25,843 nucleotides of DNA from the NCBI GenBank assembly GCA_964492495.1, contig CAZBKJ010000018.1:1-25843 (forward strand), in the 5' to 3' direction. Positions within the stretch are counted from its first letter, which is position 1. Every line of letters starts with the position of its first letter. Shown here in pieces: positions 7,943 through 16,741 of the stretch. This DNA comes from CAZBKJ01 sp964492495 (GTDB lineage: Bacteria > Patescibacteriota > Microgenomatia > UBA1400 > UBA12028). Both the position numbers and the translations under genes were made by a program. Below the pieces are notes generated by a model. The model worked only from the letters and a program-made list of their open reading frames with translations. It was not told where the DNA came from and did no database searches.

Positions 7943-8539
7943 ATGACTGGACGAACACACGATATTGCAGGAATGACAGCATTGACGTTATTTGTAGTGC
8001 TCTCACCTACTCTTCCGACAATGACACTCGCAACCGCAATTACANNNNNNNNNNCAATTACAGCGTTTGGTGCGAACTTTATTGGAAGTCTCTTCCCTGA
8101 TATTGATCAACCAACATCTGATCTATGGGACAACTTTCGTGGTGGCCCATTACTATCAAAGTTTGTGTGTAAATTTTTAGGAGGGCACAGACACCTCTCA
8201 CACTCAATCATCGGAACATGTTTTTTTGGATACCTCGTTGCACTCGCACTACATGCAGTTGATTCCATAGTGTTAGTTGATATGACTATTGTGTGGTGGT
8301 CGTTTATGCTTGGGTATGTGAGCCATCTTCTTTTTGATATGCCAACCAAAGAAGGCGTCCCGTTATTCTGGCCGATCATGTGGAAAGTAGGCATCCCTCC
8401 TTTTCGTTTCCTTCGGATTCGAAGCGGATTCTTTGTGGAGAAATTACTCATTTTCCCTGGACTATTACTGTTGAATGCATTTCTCTTTTACAGTAACTAT
8501 GAAAAATTTGTTGATCTTTTCCATGCACTCCAAAAATAA
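7943..8539 (+). CDS. YdjM/DUF457-type membrane-bound metal-dependent hydrolase
   Basis: About 198 residues as assembled. Conserved polar positions of the family are visible: RTHDIAG near the start, LFPDIDQPTS, GGHRHLSHS and SHLLFDMPTKEGVPLFWP. These His and Asp residues, set beside several membrane helices, are the basis of the family's description as a metal-dependent membrane hydrolase; the substrate is unknown. Ten N lie at 8045-8054 within the first hydrophobic region. The frame is kept across them, and the repeat of CAATTACA on both sides suggests that the gap is artificial, so the true protein may be six residues shorter. It follows the anchored beta protein by 19 bp. Confidence 0.8.
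   Translation: MTGRTHDIAGMTALTLFVVLSPTLPTMTLATAITXXXXITAFGANFIGSLFPDIDQPTSDLWDNFRGGPLLSKFVCKFLGGHRHLSHSIIGTCFFGYLVALALHAVDSIVLVDMTIVWWSFMLGYVSHLLFDMPTKEGVPLFWPIMWKVGIPPFRFLRIRSGFFVEKLLIFPGLLLLNAFLFYSNYEKFVDLFHALQK
8045..8054. other. scaffold gap (10 N), probably an unmerged overlap
   Basis: The eight bases CAATTACA lie immediately before and immediately after the N run. Merging them would remove 18 bp, keep the reading frame, and give a continuous membrane segment (LATAITAFG). Confidence 0.9.
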
Positions 8540-8556
8540 GTAGGTCTTTCTTCGAC

Positions 8557-8585
8557 TTGACTCTCCTGTTCAAAAAAACTACAAC
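8557..8585 (+). promoter_or_regulatory. candidate promoter of mutS-mutL
   Basis: TTGACT (8557-8562) and TACAAC (8580-8585) with a 17-bp spacer match 5/6 and 4/6 of the sigma70 hexamers. They stand 14 nt before the ATG at 8599. Confidence 0.45.
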
Positions 8586-8598
8586 AATACTTCATCCT

Positions 8599-11217
8599 AT
8601 GCCTCCAGAATTTAGTACTCCCATGATGAAGCAGTATCTTGCAATTAAAAGCAACTACAAGGACTGTTTGTTGTTTTATCGCATGGGGGATTTTTATGAG
8701 TTATTTTTAGATGATGCCCATATAGGTGCAAAAGTATTAGGAATAACGCTGACAAGTAGAAGCAAAGGCAAAGATGGGCGTATTCCAATGGCTGGTGTTC
8801 CCTACCATGCAGTTGATGGATATCTGGCAAAACTTGTCAAAGCAGGATACAAAGTTGCAATCTGTGAACAACTTTCAGAGGCTACAGGAAAAGGGCTCGT
8901 TGAACGTGACGTTGTACGGATAGTTACGCCTGGAACTGTGCTTGATGAAAAAGCGTTGGAGAAAAAAGAAAACAACTATATCCTTGCGCTCACAATAAAA
9001 GATACAAAAATAGGCGTCGCATTTTCTGACCTATCTACCGGTGAGTTTCTTGTTGATGAACAAGACCACAATGATCCCTTTATCCCACTCTCTGCGCTTA
9101 TTGATCACTATCATCCAGTTGAATGTTTGATCTCTTCTGCATTATACGAAAATACCCAAGTGCTTCGAAACTTAAAAAAAAACAATCGAATGCATCTCAC
9201 TCGTATCTCCACCTGGCAGTCACAGGCAAGAAACGCGCGAAAAACACTCATGACGCATTTTGGCTTGCATACACTTGAAAGTTTTGAAGTGCATTCGCTG
9301 CCGTTAGCTCAGGAAAGTGCGTCAATCCTTCTTTCGTATTTATCAGATACACAAAAAGGAAAAATAGCTCATATCAAAAAAATCACCAGAATTCGATCAG
9401 GCGCTCAAGTCGTTGTTGATCGCGCAACTCAAATAAACCTAGAACTTTTTTCAACTATCAGAGAGCATGACACAAGAGGAAGCCTACTCTCTGTGATTGA
9501 TGAAACCCACACAGCCATGGGTGGCCGAATGCTCAAACACTGGATACTTGAACCACTTTCTCTTCATCAGTCTATTTGCGAACGCCTCAATGCCGTTGAG
9601 TTTCTACAAAAAGACACCAAGGTACTTAAAAAAATAGAATCACAATTGGATTCCATTCATGATATCGAGCGCATGATATCAAGACTATCGGTCGGCATCG
9701 GAAATGCGAGAGATCTTATTAATCTCAAAAACGCACTCAACGAGATTCTAAAAATATGTGAATGTATCAAGTCACGTCCCTTTCCTTTTCTCACAGCTCT
9801 TTTTGAACTTGAATCAGAAGCCTCGTTTAGCCATGTCCTTGTAAAAATAACAAAATGTATTGATCAAAAAATCCTTCCCGAACCAAAAGTAACATTAAAA
9901 GAAGGTGATCTTATTGCTCCTGGTGTGAATAAGCGACTCGATTCACTTCGGGCACTATTATCGTCAGGAGAAGAATGGATACAGTTATTTGAAAAACAGG
10001 AGAAAGAGTCTACAAAGATCCAATCACTCAAAGTACGATTCAATGGAGTATTTGGATACTATATTGAAATAACGACTGCCAATCTTCATCTTGCCCCAAA
10101 ACGATATACGAGAAAACAAACCCTCGTCAACGGAGAACGATTTATTACAGAAGAGCTCAAAGAGTATGAAGGCAAAATTTTGACAGCACGGGAGGAGATC
10201 AATCGAATTGAATATGAGTTATATCAGAATGTATTACAAGAAGTGTTAGAGCATACCGTATCAATTCAAAAAGCAGCGAATGCAATTGGAATTCTTGATT
10301 GCCTGTGCTCATTTGCGACAGTCTCAAAAAAACACAACTACTGTAAACCGAAAATGCTTTTTTCCAATGAAATTCGCATAGAAGATGGTCGCCATCCTGT
10401 TGTCGAACGATTACTCACCGAGTCACCGTTTGTTCCAAACTCTGTACATCTCAACTCACATAAATCTCAGTTGCTTATCATTACCGGGCCAAACATGGCG
10501 GGAAAATCAGTGTTTGTGAGACAAGTGGCTCTGATTGTGTTGCTTTCTCATATCGGATGCTTTGTCCCTGCACGTACAGCATATATTGGTGTAGTCGATC
10601 GAATTTTTGTCCGAAGTGGAGCATCCGACGTGATCACTTCCGGACTTTCAACATTCATGGTTGAGATGGTCGAGACAGCAAGCATCTTGCACAATGCGAC
10701 CGAAAAAAGCTTAATTGTGATGGACGAAATCGGACGAGGTACAAGCACCTATGATGGAATTAGTATCGCGTGGGCAGTCGCATCATTCCTTGCTACATCA
10801 CAGAATCCACATCCAAAGACACTTTTTGCAACTCACTACCATGAACTACAGGAGCTGGCAGATACATATCCCATCCAGATTCAAAACTATCACATGTCTG
10901 TGATTGAAGAGAATGACGAACCAATATTTGCACACAGCATCGTCCAAGGAAAATCTACAAGTAGCTTTGGAATAGCGGTCGCACGAAAGGCGGGGGTTCC
11001 CGATGAAGTTATCAAGATTGCAGAAAAAAAACTTCACGAGCTAGAACATGCACGAGAATTTGATCATACAAACATCAAAAAGAAAGAGAAAATTCCGGAT
11101 ACAAGAACGAGTACACTTGAAAAAACCATCACTGCACTTGATATTTCCAATCTAACTCCACTCGATGCGCTAAACACACTCTCATCACTACAAAAAAAAC
11201 TCAAAAACCTATCATGA
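8599..11217 (+). CDS. mutS: DNA mismatch repair protein MutS
   Basis: 872 residues from the ATG at 8599, close to the usual MutS length; an in-frame TTG at 8557 would only read through the promoter. MutS finds mismatches and small loops in DNA and recruits MutL. The mismatch-binding Phe-X-Glu motif is seen in GDFYELF (residues 30-36), and domain I continues to PGTVLDE. The C-terminal ATPase has Walker A GPNMAGKS (about 630), the STFMVEM segment, Walker B VMDEIGRGTSTYDG (about 708) and ATHYHEL. The core and clamp (VRFNGVFGYYIEIT) are typical. The 3' end overlaps mutL by 4 bp (ATGA), so the two are translationally coupled. Confidence 0.98.
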   Translation: MPPEFSTPMMKQYLAIKSNYKDCLLFYRMGDFYELFLDDAHIGAKVLGITLTSRSKGKDGRIPMAGVPYHAVDGYLAKLVKAGYKVAICEQLSEATGKGLVERDVVRIVTPGTVLDEKALEKKENNYILALTIKDTKIGVAFSDLSTGEFLVDEQDHNDPFIPLSALIDHYHPVECLISSALYENTQVLRNLKKNNRMHLTRISTWQSQARNARKTLMTHFGLHTLESFEVHSLPLAQESASILLSYLSDTQKGKIAHIKKITRIRSGAQVVVDRATQINLELFSTIREHDTRGSLLSVIDETHTAMGGRMLKHWILEPLSLHQSICERLNAVEFLQKDTKVLKKIESQLDSIHDIERMISRLSVGIGNARDLINLKNALNEILKICECIKSRPFPFLTALFELESEASFSHVLVKITKCIDQKILPEPKVTLKEGDLIAPGVNKRLDSLRALLSSGEEWIQLFEKQEKESTKIQSLKVRFNGVFGYYIEITTANLHLAPKRYTRKQTLVNGERFITEELKEYEGKILTAREEINRIEYELYQNVLQEVLEHTVSIQKAANAIGILDCLCSFATVSKKHNYCKPKMLFSNEIRIEDGRHPVVERLLTESPFVPNSVHLNSHKSQLLIITGPNMAGKSVFVRQVALIVLLSHIGCFVPARTAYIGVVDRIFVRSGASDVITSGLSTFMVEMVETASILHNATEKSLIVMDEIGRGTSTYDGISIAWAVASFLATSQNPHPKTLFATHYHELQELADTYPIQIQNYHMSVIEENDEPIFAHSIVQGKSTSSFGIAVARKAGVPDEVIKIAEKKLHELEHAREFDHTNIKKKEKIPDTRTSTLEKTITALDISNLTPLDALNTLSSLQKKLKNLS

Positions 11218-12884
11218 CAACTATCATTGAGCTACCAGAGGAAGTCATTGCACAGATCGCTGCCGGTGAAATCATTGAGCGACCTGCCTATGCACTCAAA
11301 GAACTCATTGAGAATGCTATAGATGCCAAAGCGACGCAAATTCGCATTGAATTAACAGAGAGTGGTCTCTCCCAGATGATTGTTCGCGATGATGGAACTG
11401 GTATGAGCCCTGAAAACATCGAAGTAAGCTGGAAATTGCATACAACAAGCAAGATTACATCTATTCAAGACTTAGGGAACATTCGCACACAAGGTTTTCG
11501 CGGTGAAGCGCTCGCAAGTATTGCTGCAGTAAGCAGTCTCACAATTCAGAGTAGAACTGAAGATAGTGATGTGGGTTTTTATATTCAGATTGATGATCAA
11601 CTTGTTACAAAAAGAGGATCTGTAGGGATTCCCAAAGGTACCCATATTATTGTCGACAGCTTGTTCAAAAATGTCCCAGCCCGTCAAAAGTTTGTGCAAC
11701 GTAGCCAAACAGAACTACGAACCTGCATTCAGGTCGTGACTTCTCTTGCAGTCGCTAATCCATCAATTCGCTTTATCCTCTTTCATAACAAAAAAATTCT
11801 CCTTGATCTTCAAAAGGCTGAAACTTTCAAAGATCGACTACAGGATCTTTTTGAAGAGGAAGTCTCCGGCAATCTTTTTCCATTGCAGTTGCAAACATCC
11901 TATGTGTCCATTGACGGCTTTATTGCGCACCCTTCGCAAACAACGCTCCTTCCAAACAAACAGTATATCCTTGTCAATAACAGACCAATTTCAAGTAAAC
12001 TCCTTTCACAAGCGGTTAAAGACGCATTGAAAGAAACGATTCCAAAAGATCGAAACGCTATTTTTTTTCTATCGCTGTCTATTCCACCTGAACTTGTCGA
12101 CATAAATATTCACCCGCGAAAAGAACTCGTTCGTTTTTCTTCTGACGAGATGGTGTATGACGCAGTGCATACCGCAGTTTTGGAAAGTTTCTCTCGATTC
12201 GATATAACGTTTCAATCATCGCTTACTGATACAAAAACATTTGGAAATATCAGTCAGTCAGTCGCAGGCAAACTTCTAAAATCAGCGGTCTTGAAAGAAG
12301 AAACAAAACCTCCATCAGACCAGTTGATTCTCCAGTTGCATAACACATATTTGTTTGTACAGACGACTGATGGCGTATTGATGATTGATCAACACGCAGC
12401 GCATGAACGGATTCTATATGAACAATTTTCCTTGGAATTTGAAAAACAAAAAACACAATCAGCCCTTCTACCCAAACCCCGAAAAATAGCACTATCAAAT
12501 GATGATCTACTTTTACTACAGGAGCACTTATCTATATTCAAACAACTTGGGTTTTCGTTTTCTTTTGAGAAAAAAAGAATCACCATACACCAAGTTCCAA
12601 TGCTTCTGTTAGATCGCGATCCAGTTCCTATTATCGAAGAGCTACTTGCAGATCTTCAATCTGGTTTTCCCATTCGAAAAACAGACACAATCACACATAA
12701 GATGCTCACCTACCTTGCATGCCGAAGTGCTGTGAAAGCAGGAGACATACTTTCGCAAGAAAAAATGCGTGAGATCATCACAACACTCTTTACTACCAAG
12801 AATCAGTTTACTTGTCCGCATGGCAGACCAACACAGATTCATGTTCCTTTGGATAATTTGCATGTACTATTTAAGCGAAAATAA
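11214..12884 (+). CDS. mutL: DNA mismatch repair protein MutL, endonuclease type
   Basis: 556 residues. The N-terminal GHKL ATPase is complete: IAAGEIIERP, ELIENAIDA, DDGTGM, TSKI and TQGFRGEALASIAAVS. The transducer domain is followed by a linker and the C-terminal dimer domain. The nicking motif DQHA-X2-E-X4-E is present (DQHAAHERILYE, about residue 391), together with ACRSAVKAG and the CPHGRP metal-site motif near the end. This is therefore the self-nicking kind of MutL found in bacteria without MutH, rather than the E. coli kind. Its start codon lies inside the mutS stop overlap. No terminator is visible before the next promoter at 12910. Confidence 0.97.
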   Translation: MTTIIELPEEVIAQIAAGEIIERPAYALKELIENAIDAKATQIRIELTESGLSQMIVRDDGTGMSPENIEVSWKLHTTSKITSIQDLGNIRTQGFRGEALASIAAVSSLTIQSRTEDSDVGFYIQIDDQLVTKRGSVGIPKGTHIIVDSLFKNVPARQKFVQRSQTELRTCIQVVTSLAVANPSIRFILFHNKKILLDLQKAETFKDRLQDLFEEEVSGNLFPLQLQTSYVSIDGFIAHPSQTTLLPNKQYILVNNRPISSKLLSQAVKDALKETIPKDRNAIFFLSLSIPPELVDINIHPRKELVRFSSDEMVYDAVHTAVLESFSRFDITFQSSLTDTKTFGNISQSVAGKLLKSAVLKEETKPPSDQLILQLHNTYLFVQTTDGVLMIDQHAAHERILYEQFSLEFEKQKTQSALLPKPRKIALSNDDLLLLQEHLSIFKQLGFSFSFEKKRITIHQVPMLLLDRDPVPIIEELLADLQSGFPIRKTDTITHKMLTYLACRSAVKAGDILSQEKMREIITTLFTTKNQFTCPHGRPTQIHVPLDNLHVLFKRK

Positions 12885-12904
12885 TCACACTTCTCACTCT
12901 AGAT

Positions 12905-12946
12905 AAGCGTTCAGCCCATTTTCAGTAACTCAGCTATACTACTAGT
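12905..12946 (+). promoter_or_regulatory. promoter with TTCAG-N6-TTCAG operator, site B (response regulator operon)
   Basis: TTCAG at 12910-12914 and 12921-12925 (period 11), then a TATACT hexamer at 12935-12940, 9 bp after the box. The ATG at 12947 is 12 nt from the start of the -10, so the message should be leaderless; no ribosome-binding site is seen. Its position before the regulator gene suggests autoregulation. Confidence 0.6.
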
Positions 12947-13621
12947 ATGAGAATACTTATCGTTGAAGATGAGCACCGAATCGCCAATACACTCAAAAAA
13001 GGCCTAGAGCAAGAGCGTTTTGCTGTTGATGTCTCCTATAATGGTGAAGAAGGACTTGATCTCGCCTCGTCAGAGGAATATGACTGTATTGTGCTCGATC
13101 TCATGCTTCCAGGAATGAATGGCCTGCAGATTTGTACAACCTTGCGAGCACAAAATGTACATACGCCTATTCTTATGTTGACTGCAAAAAGTCAGACACA
13201 AGATAAGGTAGAAGGCTTGAACACAGGAGCTGACGACTACCTCACAAAACCTTTTTCATTCGAAGAATTACTCGCGCGAATCCGTGCATTGCTACGCCGT
13301 CCCTCCGTCACTGCATCATCGATACTGCGTGTAGGGTCACTTGAACTTGATCCGAAGAACTATCAGGTGAAAAGAAATGGAGCTCCAGTTCAGCTTTCAA
13401 ACAAAGAGTTTTCTCTACTTGAATATCTCATGAGACACCCCAAAACAGTCCTCACCAAAGACCAAATCATTTCTCACGTGTGGGACTATGATTCAGACAT
13501 CTTGCCAAATACTGTCGAAGTGTACATTCGAAACGTACGTACAAAAATAGATCATCCATTTGCCAAAGAGAAGCCTCTCATACGTACAGTTCGAGGTTTT
13601 GGGTATATGATCGAAGGGTAA
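12947..13621 (+). CDS. OmpR/PhoB-family response regulator
   Basis: 224 residues. The receiver domain has the acidic pair E7-D8, phosphoacceptor D51 (VLDLMLPG), the switch Thr in MLTAKS and the conserved Lys in LTKPF. The C-terminal winged-helix domain (about 125-224) reads SNKEFSLLEYLMRHPKTVLTKDQI, VEVYIRNVRTKID and IRTVRGFGYMI, typical of the OmpR/PhoB class that binds direct repeats with an 11-bp period. It is followed after 2 bp by its histidine kinase. The TTCAG repeats with exactly that period before this gene and at four other promoters are its likely binding sites. The signal sensed is not evident from the sequence; neighbours point to envelope or metal stress. Confidence 0.95.
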   Translation: MRILIVEDEHRIANTLKKGLEQERFAVDVSYNGEEGLDLASSEEYDCIVLDLMLPGMNGLQICTTLRAQNVHTPILMLTAKSQTQDKVEGLNTGADDYLTKPFSFEELLARIRALLRRPSVTASSILRVGSLELDPKNYQVKRNGAPVQLSNKEFSLLEYLMRHPKTVLTKDQIISHVWDYDSDILPNTVEVYIRNVRTKIDHPFAKEKPLIRTVRGFGYMIEG

Positions 13622-13623
13622 GT

Positions 13624-14685
13624 ATGTTTCACTCCGCTCGTATTCAGCTCACTTCATGGTATGTAGTCATTACACTCTGTATCAGTTTGATGTTTAGTAC
13701 AATTTTGTACCGAGTACTTATGAACGAAGTGATGCGTTTTGAACAAACGCAGCGTTTTCGAATTGAGCGATGGTTACAAGAAGATCGCTGTTTTGGAGCA
13801 GATAAAAGTATCGGATTTTTGCCTCCACTAGTTCGCTTAAATTTAGATATCGTGGAAGAAACTCGTCAAAGAATTCTCGTGATGCTTGCAGTTGTCAATG
13901 CAAGTGTAATCATTATCTCTGGAAGTTTAGGATATCTTCTTGCCGGACGTACACTCAAACCCATCAGGGAAATGGTCACAGAACAAAACAGATTTGTCAG
14001 TGATGCATCACACGAACTTAAAACACCATTAACTTCATTAAAGACAGCATTTGAAGTCTACCTTCGTGGGAAGGATCGAACACACAAAGAAGCTGAGATT
14101 ATTATCAGTGAGAGTATAGAAGAAGTGAATCGGTTGCAGTCCCTTTCCGAATCGCTTCTACAGTTGGCACAGTACGGCCAACCAAATGGCCATTCACAGT
14201 TCACCATGGTTTCACTTGAAAAAGTATTGCAACAGTCGATACGAAATGTAACTGTCCTTGCGAAAGCAAAAAACATTACACTGTCTTCTCCTACAAAAGA
14301 CCTTCATATGCATGGAAACGAAGGTTCACTTATAGATCTTTTTACTATACTTCTAGATAATGCAATAAAATATAGTCCTGATAATTCTGAAATCTCAGTT
14401 CAACAAAGAGAAAAAGATTCATCTGTATCTGTCTCCATACAAGACCAAGGGATTGGTATAGCAAAAAAAGATATCCCGCATGTGTTTGATCGCTTTTATC
14501 GGGCTGATACCGCTCGTGTGAAATCGACACATGGAGGATATGGTTTGGGACTGGCAATTGCGAAAAAAATTGTAGAGAACCACAAAGGGACTATCAGTGT
14601 AGAGAGTGAGCTATCCAAAGGTTCTACGTTTACTGTGAAAATTCCAAAAGGAGTAAAAATACACATCAAGGCATCTTCAGCTTGA
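13624..14685 (+). CDS. membrane sensor histidine kinase
   Basis: 353 residues. Two membrane segments (about 8-28 and 80-103) flank a short external loop of roughly 50 residues (MRFEQTQRFRIERWLQEDRC, IGFLPPLVRLNLD), which is the probable sensor part. A short linker (LAGRTLKPIREMV) leads to the dimerisation domain with phospho-accepting His130 in SDASHELKTPLTSLK. The ATPase has the N box (LLDNAIKYSPD), G1 (DQGIGIA), F box (VFDRFYRAD) and G2 (GGYGLGLAIAKKIV). It is the cognate kinase of the regulator 2 bp upstream. Its last codons overlap the first TTCAG half-site of the promoter for the adaptor gene that follows. Confidence 0.95.
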   Translation: MFHSARIQLTSWYVVITLCISLMFSTILYRVLMNEVMRFEQTQRFRIERWLQEDRCFGADKSIGFLPPLVRLNLDIVEETRQRILVMLAVVNASVIIISGSLGYLLAGRTLKPIREMVTEQNRFVSDASHELKTPLTSLKTAFEVYLRGKDRTHKEAEIIISESIEEVNRLQSLSESLLQLAQYGQPNGHSQFTMVSLEKVLQQSIRNVTVLAKAKNITLSSPTKDLHMHGNEGSLIDLFTILLDNAIKYSPDNSEISVQQREKDSSVSVSIQDQGIGIAKKDIPHVFDRFYRADTARVKSTHGGYGLGLAIAKKIVENHKGTISVESELSKGSTFTVKIPKGVKIHIKASSA

Positions 14686-14714
14686 ATTCAGTTGAGGTAC
14701 TACAATACAAATAT
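14671..14714 (+). promoter_or_regulatory. internal promoter with TTCAG-N6-TTCAG operator, site C (MacA-like gene)
   Basis: TTCAG at 14676-14680, inside the kinase gene, and 14687-14691 (period 11). TACAAT at 14701-14706 follows 9 bp after the box. The ATG at 14715 is 14 nt from the start of the -10. The 16-base core differs from site D by only one base. It could drive the exporter genes more strongly than the sensor genes. Confidence 0.6.
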
Positions 14715-16004
14715 ATGATGATTCTTACGTCAATTTCAAATTTGATTACAAACGCAGCAGCGTGGTTTCAACATCGTTCCCTCTTTGGAAAAGTTTTCCT
14801 TGTTCTCCTACTTATTGGCACTGGATACTTTCTCTATACACGGTTTGCCAGTTCTGCATCTGCCGTACCCACATACCAGACAGCTACGGTAGAAAAAGGG
14901 ACTCTCATTGTTTCTGTCACAGGCTCTGGACAGGTTTCGACCGCAAATAACGTGGAAGTAACGACACAAGCATCAGGCGTCGTACAAAAAATCTATGTGA
15001 GCAACGGTGACAGTGTAAAAGTTGGACAAAAAATTGCTGATCTTGAACTTGACCAAGTAGGAAAACAGCGCCAGCTTCAGGCACTTTCTTCGTATCAGTC
15101 GGCAAAAAATGCAGTAGATAGTGCACGAAGTGGTTTATATTCAGCACAGGGGAAAATGTTTACTGCCAACCAATCGTTTATCAATGGAGTAGTTGCGGAA
15201 AATGTCGACAAAGGTACTCCTGAGTACATTATTGCCAATGCGGAATGGTTAGCGGCAGAATCAGAGTACAAAAGACAACAAAATGCTATTACTCAGTCTC
15301 AAAACGCTCTGAGTGCATCGTGGATTTCGTATCAACAATCGTCTCCAGCAATCTATGCTCCACTAACCGGGAGGCTCACAGGATTTTCCATGCAGGAAGG
15401 CTCTGTAATCACCGCCCAGACAACAACTTCAGGTAGTACTTCCTCACAAAAAATTGCAAGTGTAACGACGAGTGCAATCCCCACCATCACAGTAAATCTG
15501 ACCCAGATAGATGTTCCAAAAATCAAAGTTGGACAAAAAGCCACGATTACCTTAGATGCGTACGCGGACAAAACCTACACAGGAAAAGTAGTCAGCATTG
15601 ATACTGTGGGATCGGTCACTTCTGGTGTCACGTCATACCCAACCGTCATCGCACTGGATGAAAGAAATGAAGATATCTTGCCAAACATGTCTACCTCTGC
15701 AAGCATCATTACAGCCAGTAAAGCAGATATTCTCATCGTCCCATCAACCGCAATTCAGTCAGAAAACGGACAAACAACTGTGCAAGTTCTTGTGAACGGA
15801 CAACCTGAGTCAAAAGCAGTAGAAACAGGAATGACATCTGATACCCAAACTGAAATAATTTCTGGCCTATCGGAAGGTGACACCATCGTCACAGCAGTTA
15901 TTCAATCGACTAAAAACTCAACAGCTCAAACTACTTCTCCATTCAGTTCCTTTGGAGGTGGTCGTAGTACGGGAGCTGGATCCGCAGTTCGAATCAACCG
16001 ATAA
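14715..16004 (+). CDS. MacA-like periplasmic adaptor (HlyD family)
   Basis: 429 residues from the ATG at 14715. A TTG at 14682 overlapping the kinase stop is possible but lies upstream of the likely promoter. One membrane segment (about 25-41, VFLVLLLIGTGYFLY) is followed by a lipoyl half (VEKGTLIVSVTGSGQVS, then YVSNGDSVKVGQKIADLELD), a coiled region (YQSAKNAVDSARSGLYSAQGK), the second lipoyl half (IYAPLTGRLTGFSMQEGSVI), a beta-barrel (VNLTQIDVPKIKVGQKATITLDAY) and a membrane-proximal domain (ILIVPSTAIQSENGQTTVQVL). The Gly/Ser-rich tail is of unknown role. The MacB-type ATPase and permease follow at once, so it should link that ABC pump to its export path. Confidence 0.9.
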   Translation: MMILTSISNLITNAAAWFQHRSLFGKVFLVLLLIGTGYFLYTRFASSASAVPTYQTATVEKGTLIVSVTGSGQVSTANNVEVTTQASGVVQKIYVSNGDSVKVGQKIADLELDQVGKQRQLQALSSYQSAKNAVDSARSGLYSAQGKMFTANQSFINGVVAENVDKGTPEYIIANAEWLAAESEYKRQQNAITQSQNALSASWISYQQSSPAIYAPLTGRLTGFSMQEGSVITAQTTTSGSTSSQKIASVTTSAIPTITVNLTQIDVPKIKVGQKATITLDAYADKTYTGKVVSIDTVGSVTSGVTSYPTVIALDERNEDILPNMSTSASIITASKADILIVPSTAIQSENGQTTVQVLVNGQPESKAVETGMTSDTQTEIISGLSEGDTIVTAVIQSTKNSTAQTTSPFSSFGGGRSTGAGSAVRINR

Positions 16005-16024
16005 ACGCTACCAAAAGTTATGTT

Positions 16025-16741
16025 ATGCAACCTATTATTTCCGTGAAGAATATTCGAAAAATATATACAACTGGTGAGCTTGAAACAGTTGCACTGGATA
16101 ATACATCGTTTGAAATTTTCAAAGGAGAGTTTGTTGCGATCATGGGACCTTCCGGTTCTGGTAAATCGACACTCATGCATATCTTAGGAGCACTCGATCT
16201 CCCTACGAGTGGTGAATACAGTATCGATGGACAACTTGTCAGTAAACTCACAGACGATGAGCTTTCTGAACTTCGAAATCAAAAAATCGGATTTATTTTT
16301 CAAGCCTTTAATCTACTGCCTCGCACCACATCAATGAAAAATGTCAGTTTACCGATGAGATATGCAGGTATCCCAAAACAACAACGAGATAAAACCGCAG
16401 AAAAATACCTTCGTATGGTTGGACTTGGACACAGACTGTTTCATACATCCAATCAACTGTCTGGTGGGCAACAACAACGTGTCGCCATCGCCCGAGGACT
16501 GGTAATGAACCCCGCCATACTTTTAGCGGATGAACCAACTGGAAATATTGCGAGCAATCAAGCGGAAGAAATAATGGGAATTTTTCAAAAGCTCAATGAT
16601 GACGGACACACAATTGTCATGATCACACATGAACAAGATATCGCCGATCATGCCAAACGAGTGCTTGTAATTCGCGATGGAAAAATCGTCGAAGACAAAA
16701 AAACCAAACAAAAAAAAGCCAAATGGATAACCTATGAATGA
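16025..16741 (+). CDS. MacB/LolD-type ABC transporter ATPase
   Basis: 238 residues. Walker A is GPSGSGKST, the Q-loop is FQAFNLLP, the signature is LSGGQQQR, Walker B is AILLADEPTGN and the switch His is in MITHEQD. The D-loop reads NIASNQ where many relatives have NLDS, a mild change. A Lys-rich tail closes the protein. The type powers mechanotransmission pumps for lipoproteins, peptides or antibiotics rather than classical substrate channels. It follows the adaptor by 20 bp and overlaps the permease by 8 bp, so the three form one tripartite exporter. Confidence 0.95.
   Translation: MQPIISVKNIRKIYTTGELETVALDNTSFEIFKGEFVAIMGPSGSGKSTLMHILGALDLPTSGEYSIDGQLVSKLTDDELSELRNQKIGFIFQAFNLLPRTTSMKNVSLPMRYAGIPKQQRDKTAEKYLRMVGLGHRLFHTSNQLSGGQQQRVAIARGLVMNPAILLADEPTGNIASNQAEEIMGIFQKLNDDGHTIVMITHEQDIADHAKRVLVIRDGKIVEDKKTKQKKAKWITYE

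Noticed and set aside
8557..8598. Upstream TTG start for mutS
   Set aside because: The TTG is itself part of a good -35 hexamer and the family start fits the ATG at 8599.
13643..13657. TTCAG...TTCAT inside the kinase gene as another operator
   Set aside because: Period is 10 rather than 11, one half-site is mismatched, and no -10 or gene start follows.
14682..14714. TTG start for the MacA-like gene overlapping the kinase stop
   Set aside because: It precedes the TACAAT and lies within the operator; the ATG at 14715 fits the leaderless geometry.
11214..16741. UGA recoding as in some CPR groups
   Set aside because: TGA stops occur exactly where the next gene starts (mutS/mutL, ATPase/permease), so TGA is a true stop.
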